A stretch of DNA of 9,685 bases from Acidobacteriaceae bacterium (GTDB taxonomy: Bacteria; Acidobacteriota; Terriglobia; Terriglobales; Acidobacteriaceae), in NCBI GenBank assembly GCA_027364815.1, contig DAHXOQ010000093.1, positions 1-9,685 on the forward strand, given 5' to 3'. Of this stretch, positions 7,714 through 9,685 are shown piece by piece; position 1 is the first letter of the stretch; the number at the start of each line of letters is the position of its first letter. The notes under the pieces were generated by a model. The model saw nothing but the letters and a program-made list of their open reading frames with translations, was not told the origin of the DNA and did no database searches. A program made the position numbers and the translations under genes.

Positions 7714-9086
7714 GCACTCACCTTGCTGTCAATATGCAAACATGCCATGCGCAAAAGTTTTCTTGCCCAGTAGAAGAGCAGAACAAAGGTGCTCACCATC
7801 CACAGCGATGTTGCCAGCGCAATTCCTGCCACACCCATCAGGCGCATCAGAATAATATTCAGAGCAATATCAAGAACGAGATTGATGGCACCACAGTAAA
7901 AGACCAGATCTGTTCTCCGCATGGCGACAATGAAACGATAGAAGACGCGGCTCACGACATAAAACGGAATTTGAATCGCGTACATGATCATCACGGGCGC
8001 AACCACGTCCGTATCATTCGCTTTGAATGCGCCATGCTGAAAGGCGAGGCGAATCAATGGATAGGCTACTGCCATCAGGATGAGTGTCAGCGGAATTGAA
8101 ATTAGCGCAGTGATCCACACCCAACTTCGCATCGTCTCTCTGCAACCCTGCCAATCACGATGTGCGATGAGCCGAGAAAAATATGGCACAATTGCCGTAG
8201 AAACTGCGCCCGCAAGCAACGTCAACAAAACCGAGACAAAACGGCCCGCATAAACAAGCGCAGAAACACTGCCTGACGGCAGCCACGCAGCCATCGATTG
8301 ATCAACCAGCAAGCCACCCGATGCAACGAGTCCGCTCAAGAATACCGGGCCGTACTGTTGCATCACTTCACGAGTCGCCTCGCTTTTTCCGCACCAACTC
8401 AAGCGAAATTTGTAACCATGGCTGTTCATCATCCATGCCATCAGGATTGCGTAGAGCGCGGAACCGGCCACTGTTGCATAAACAATGGCCCAAATGCCAA
8501 ATTGCGCGCCAAAGAAATATGCAGCCAGCATGATGGCCAGCGGAGTTACGACAGGAGCAACGGCGGGCCATGCAAAATGATCGAGGGTATTGAGGACTGC
8601 GGAGCAATTCGTCGCTAAACCAGTCAGCAGCACAACAGGCAAGAGTGCGTAGAAGATCCGCTCAGTGAGTGCAAGCTTGGCAGCGGGAAAGTGAGCAGCG
8701 AGCAGAGGAAAGAGCTCATGCGCAGAGAGTGCGAGCACCAGCATAGAACCACCCAGCAGCACTGTGATCCACAGCATCGAGCCAGCGAGCAAGCGTTGCG
8801 CGTTCTCGCGGCCTTCAAGTTCCCTGACCCTGACCAGAGTGGGAATCAGCGCCTGGTTCATCGATTCCGCGATGAGGTTGATGAGGAGATTCGGAATCAG
8901 AAAGGCGATCAGGAATGCATCCATAGCATCCGAACGCCCGTAAACACCCGCGACTACGAACTCCTTAAAGGTTGCAATAATTTTTACGAAGACTCCGGCA
9001 AAAGCAACCAACGAGGCAGCACGAAAGATGCTTTGATTCAAACTCGAATCAAGCAAATTCCGTTTCGCTGTGATTAGCCAGTTCAT
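7710..9086 (-). CDS. MurJ/MviN-family lipid-linked glycan flippase
   Basis: Polytopic membrane protein of 458 residues in the MOP exporter superfamily, shorter than E. coli MurJ (about 511), with roughly 12-14 predicted helices. The MviN signature is recognisable as KEFVVAGVYGRSDAMDAF (41-58) followed by PNLLINLIAES (65-75), and the TM8 region as SVSALVYAGRF (273-283). Members flip undecaprenyl-linked intermediates across the inner membrane. In a polysaccharide locus with a Wzy-like protein it may serve as the Wzx-type flippase rather than the housekeeping lipid II flippase. Against E. coli MurJ, R18 and R24 align with K35 and K41, D39 with D56, R52 with I69, D269 with G281 and R270 with R282; loss of R52 argues for another substrate. 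The start ATG 9084-9086 has its best Shine-Dalgarno 17 bases away, so the start is slightly uncertain. It sits between the ligase and the deacetylase. Confidence 0.9.
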   Translation of the reverse strand: MNWLITAKRNLLDSSLNQSIFRAASLVAFAGVFVKIIATFKEFVVAGVYGRSDAMDAFLIAFLIPNLLINLIAESMNQALIPTLVRVRELEGRENAQRLLAGSMLWITVLLGGSMLVLALSAHELFPLLAAHFPAAKLALTERIFYALLPVVLLTGLATNCSAVLNTLDHFAWPAVAPVVTPLAIMLAAYFFGAQFGIWAIVYATVAGSALYAILMAWMMNSHGYKFRLSWCGKSEATREVMQQYGPVFLSGLVASGGLLVDQSMAAWLPSGSVSALVYAGRFVSVLLTLLAGAVSTAIVPYFSRLIAHRDWQGCRETMRSWVWITALISIPLTLILMAVAYPLIRLAFQHGAFKANDTDVVAPVMIMYAIQIPFYVVSRVFYRFIVAMRRTDLVFYCGAINLVLDIALNIILMRLMGVAGIALATSLWMVSTFVLLFYWARKLLRMACLHIDSKVSA

Positions 9087-9121
9087 TCGCCGGATTGAAT
9101 CATCTCCTTTGGATCAAAAGG
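9083..9121 (-). promoter_or_regulatory. Flippase translation-start region with mini-ORF and small hairpin
   Basis: On the minus strand AAAGGAG (9110-9104) is a strong Shine-Dalgarno, but it lies 17 bases before the flippase ATG at 9086. It directly abuts another ATG (9103-9101), which opens a six-codon frame (MIQSGE) ending in TGA at 9085-9083, so it overlaps the flippase start as ATGA. A 5-bp stem pairs bases 9117-9121 with 9106-9110, covering part of the Shine-Dalgarno, with the upstream ligase stop codon (9116-9114) in its loop. Ribosomes terminating there could open it. The elements are visible; a coupling role is inference. Confidence 0.3.
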
Positions 9122-9685
9122 CCGGGTTTTCTGCGATTTGACTATGAGCGGCGGAGACTGTTTCTATGTGTGCCGATTTCTCGTCGTTCACTCGACCAGC
9201 CACTGCGATAAGGCCGAAGATCAGCCAGGTCATTCGGTTTTCTTCGACAGTGCCAACTAAAGAAGTCACAAACCAAACCAGCAGTGTTGTCAAAAGAGCA
9301 ATACGCATCAGTGCTTGTGTGCGCAGTGCGGCGCGAATAACAAACAAGAAAATAAGAATTGCCATTGCGAAAGCCACGAGCCCGCCCGTAACTAAAATTG
9401 CAAGCGGTGTGTTGTGAGCCGTGTCAGCCGGCGCAGTGTGCGCGGCAGAGACAAAAGCACCCGCACCGGCACCTAACCATGGAGAAGAATGAAATGCGCG
9501 CCAGCCTGCACTCCAAATATTGACGCGTTCATTCAGATTGCCCAGCGCAATCTCCTCACGCAAAGTTGCAAGCCGTTGAATCACACCTTCAGGCAGTGCA
9601 AACCAAATTGCCGCAAGCAAGATCGGCAGCACAAGAGAAATCTTCAGCGTAGCCTTCGCGCGCCCCTTCGCCAGAATTACGAGTG
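9114..9685 (-). CDS. O-antigen ligase/polymerase family protein, C-terminal part (partial)
   Basis: The frame is open from the right edge of the window to TGA 9116-9114, giving 189 codons of a gene that begins outside. The GTG at 9632 is in frame but is not taken as the start, because the frame continues upstream with fitting sequence (LVILAKGRAKATLKISLV). The visible part has a helix, then a periplasmic segment with Wzy_C/WaaL features: ERVNIWSAGWRAF, SSPWLGAGAGAF and a conserved HN (visible residues 90-91), then three more helices and a polar tail. Family members either ligate undecaprenyl-linked glycans to lipid A core or protein, or polymerise repeat units, on the periplasmic side. Which of these applies cannot be told from this part. 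It lies 27 bases upstream of the flippase and in the same frame, presumably in the same transcript. Confidence 0.85.
   Translation of the reverse strand, partial: LVILAKGRAKATLKISLVLPILLAAIWFALPEGVIQRLATLREEIALGNLNERVNIWSAGWRAFHSSPWLGAGAGAFVSAAHTAPADTAHNTPLAILVTGGLVAFAMAILIFLFVIRAALRTQALMRIALLTTLLVWFVTSLVGTVEENRMTWLIFGLIAVAGRVNDEKSAHIETVSAAHSQIAENPAF

Noticed and set aside
7701..8099. 132-codon rightward frame inside the flippase gene, plus another at 8691-9077
   Set aside because: The translations are rich in His, Gln, Asn and Arg, with no family resemblance, and lie opposite a conserved transmembrane protein.
1..9685. CRISPR arrays, tRNA or rRNA genes, insertion sequences, tandem repeats, phage or defence genes
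   Set aside because: None was seen; genes are packed with conserved respiratory and glycan functions, and the gaps are too short to hide such elements except 4539-4737, which shows none.

Overview
The window is a compact, gene-dense stretch of bacterial chromosome holding two unrelated functions side by side. The left third (1-3345) is the distal end of a complex I (nuo) operon: the last 61 codons of nuoL, complete nuoM and nuoN, and a clear rho-independent terminator. The rest (3258-9685) is part of a cell-surface polysaccharide locus: three GT4-type glycosyltransferases, a NodB-like DUF2334 deacetylase, a MurJ/MviN-family flippase, and the C-terminal part of an O-antigen ligase/polymerase (Wzy_C type) that runs off the right edge. 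I see no RNA genes, insertion sequences, CRISPR arrays or phage genes.

The organism is a Gram-negative-type bacterium. The mixed GC content, nuoL-M-N order and NuoN sequence style fit Acidobacteriota (Terriglobia), but this is an inference from memory without a database search. Two hand-counted 60-base samples gave 37/60 GC in nuoM (1021-1080) and 28/60 in the third glycosyltransferase (6781-6840), so the polysaccharide genes may be less GC-rich than nuo, as is common for such loci.

Layout: nuoL-nuoM-nuoN read rightward. They converge with glycosyltransferase 1 (GT1, leftward), whose last codons are written across the nuo terminator and into the end of nuoN. GT1 diverges from a rightward pair, GT2-GT3, across a 199-base gap, the only real intergenic region in the window. 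GT2 and GT3 overlap by ATGA. GT3 converges on a leftward operon with only 4 bases between the stop codons. That operon reads Wzy/ligase, then the MurJ-like flippase, then the DUF2334 deacetylase (ATGA overlap between the last two).

Taken together, the glycosyltransferases would extend a lipid-linked glycan at the cytoplasmic face, the predicted cytoplasmic deacetylase could modify it, the MurJ-like protein would flip it, and the Wzy/WaaL-type protein would polymerise or ligate it in the periplasm. This ordering is inferred from family knowledge and gene order.

I found no wholly new system. The points most worth a second look are: GT1's C-terminus encoded antisense to the nuo terminator; a NuoM that keeps the proton-channel residues but has an apparently shortened TM8 and altered signature motifs; and a MurJ-like flippase lacking the equivalent of an essential arginine of E. 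coli MurJ and translationally coupled to a deacetylase without a signal peptide.
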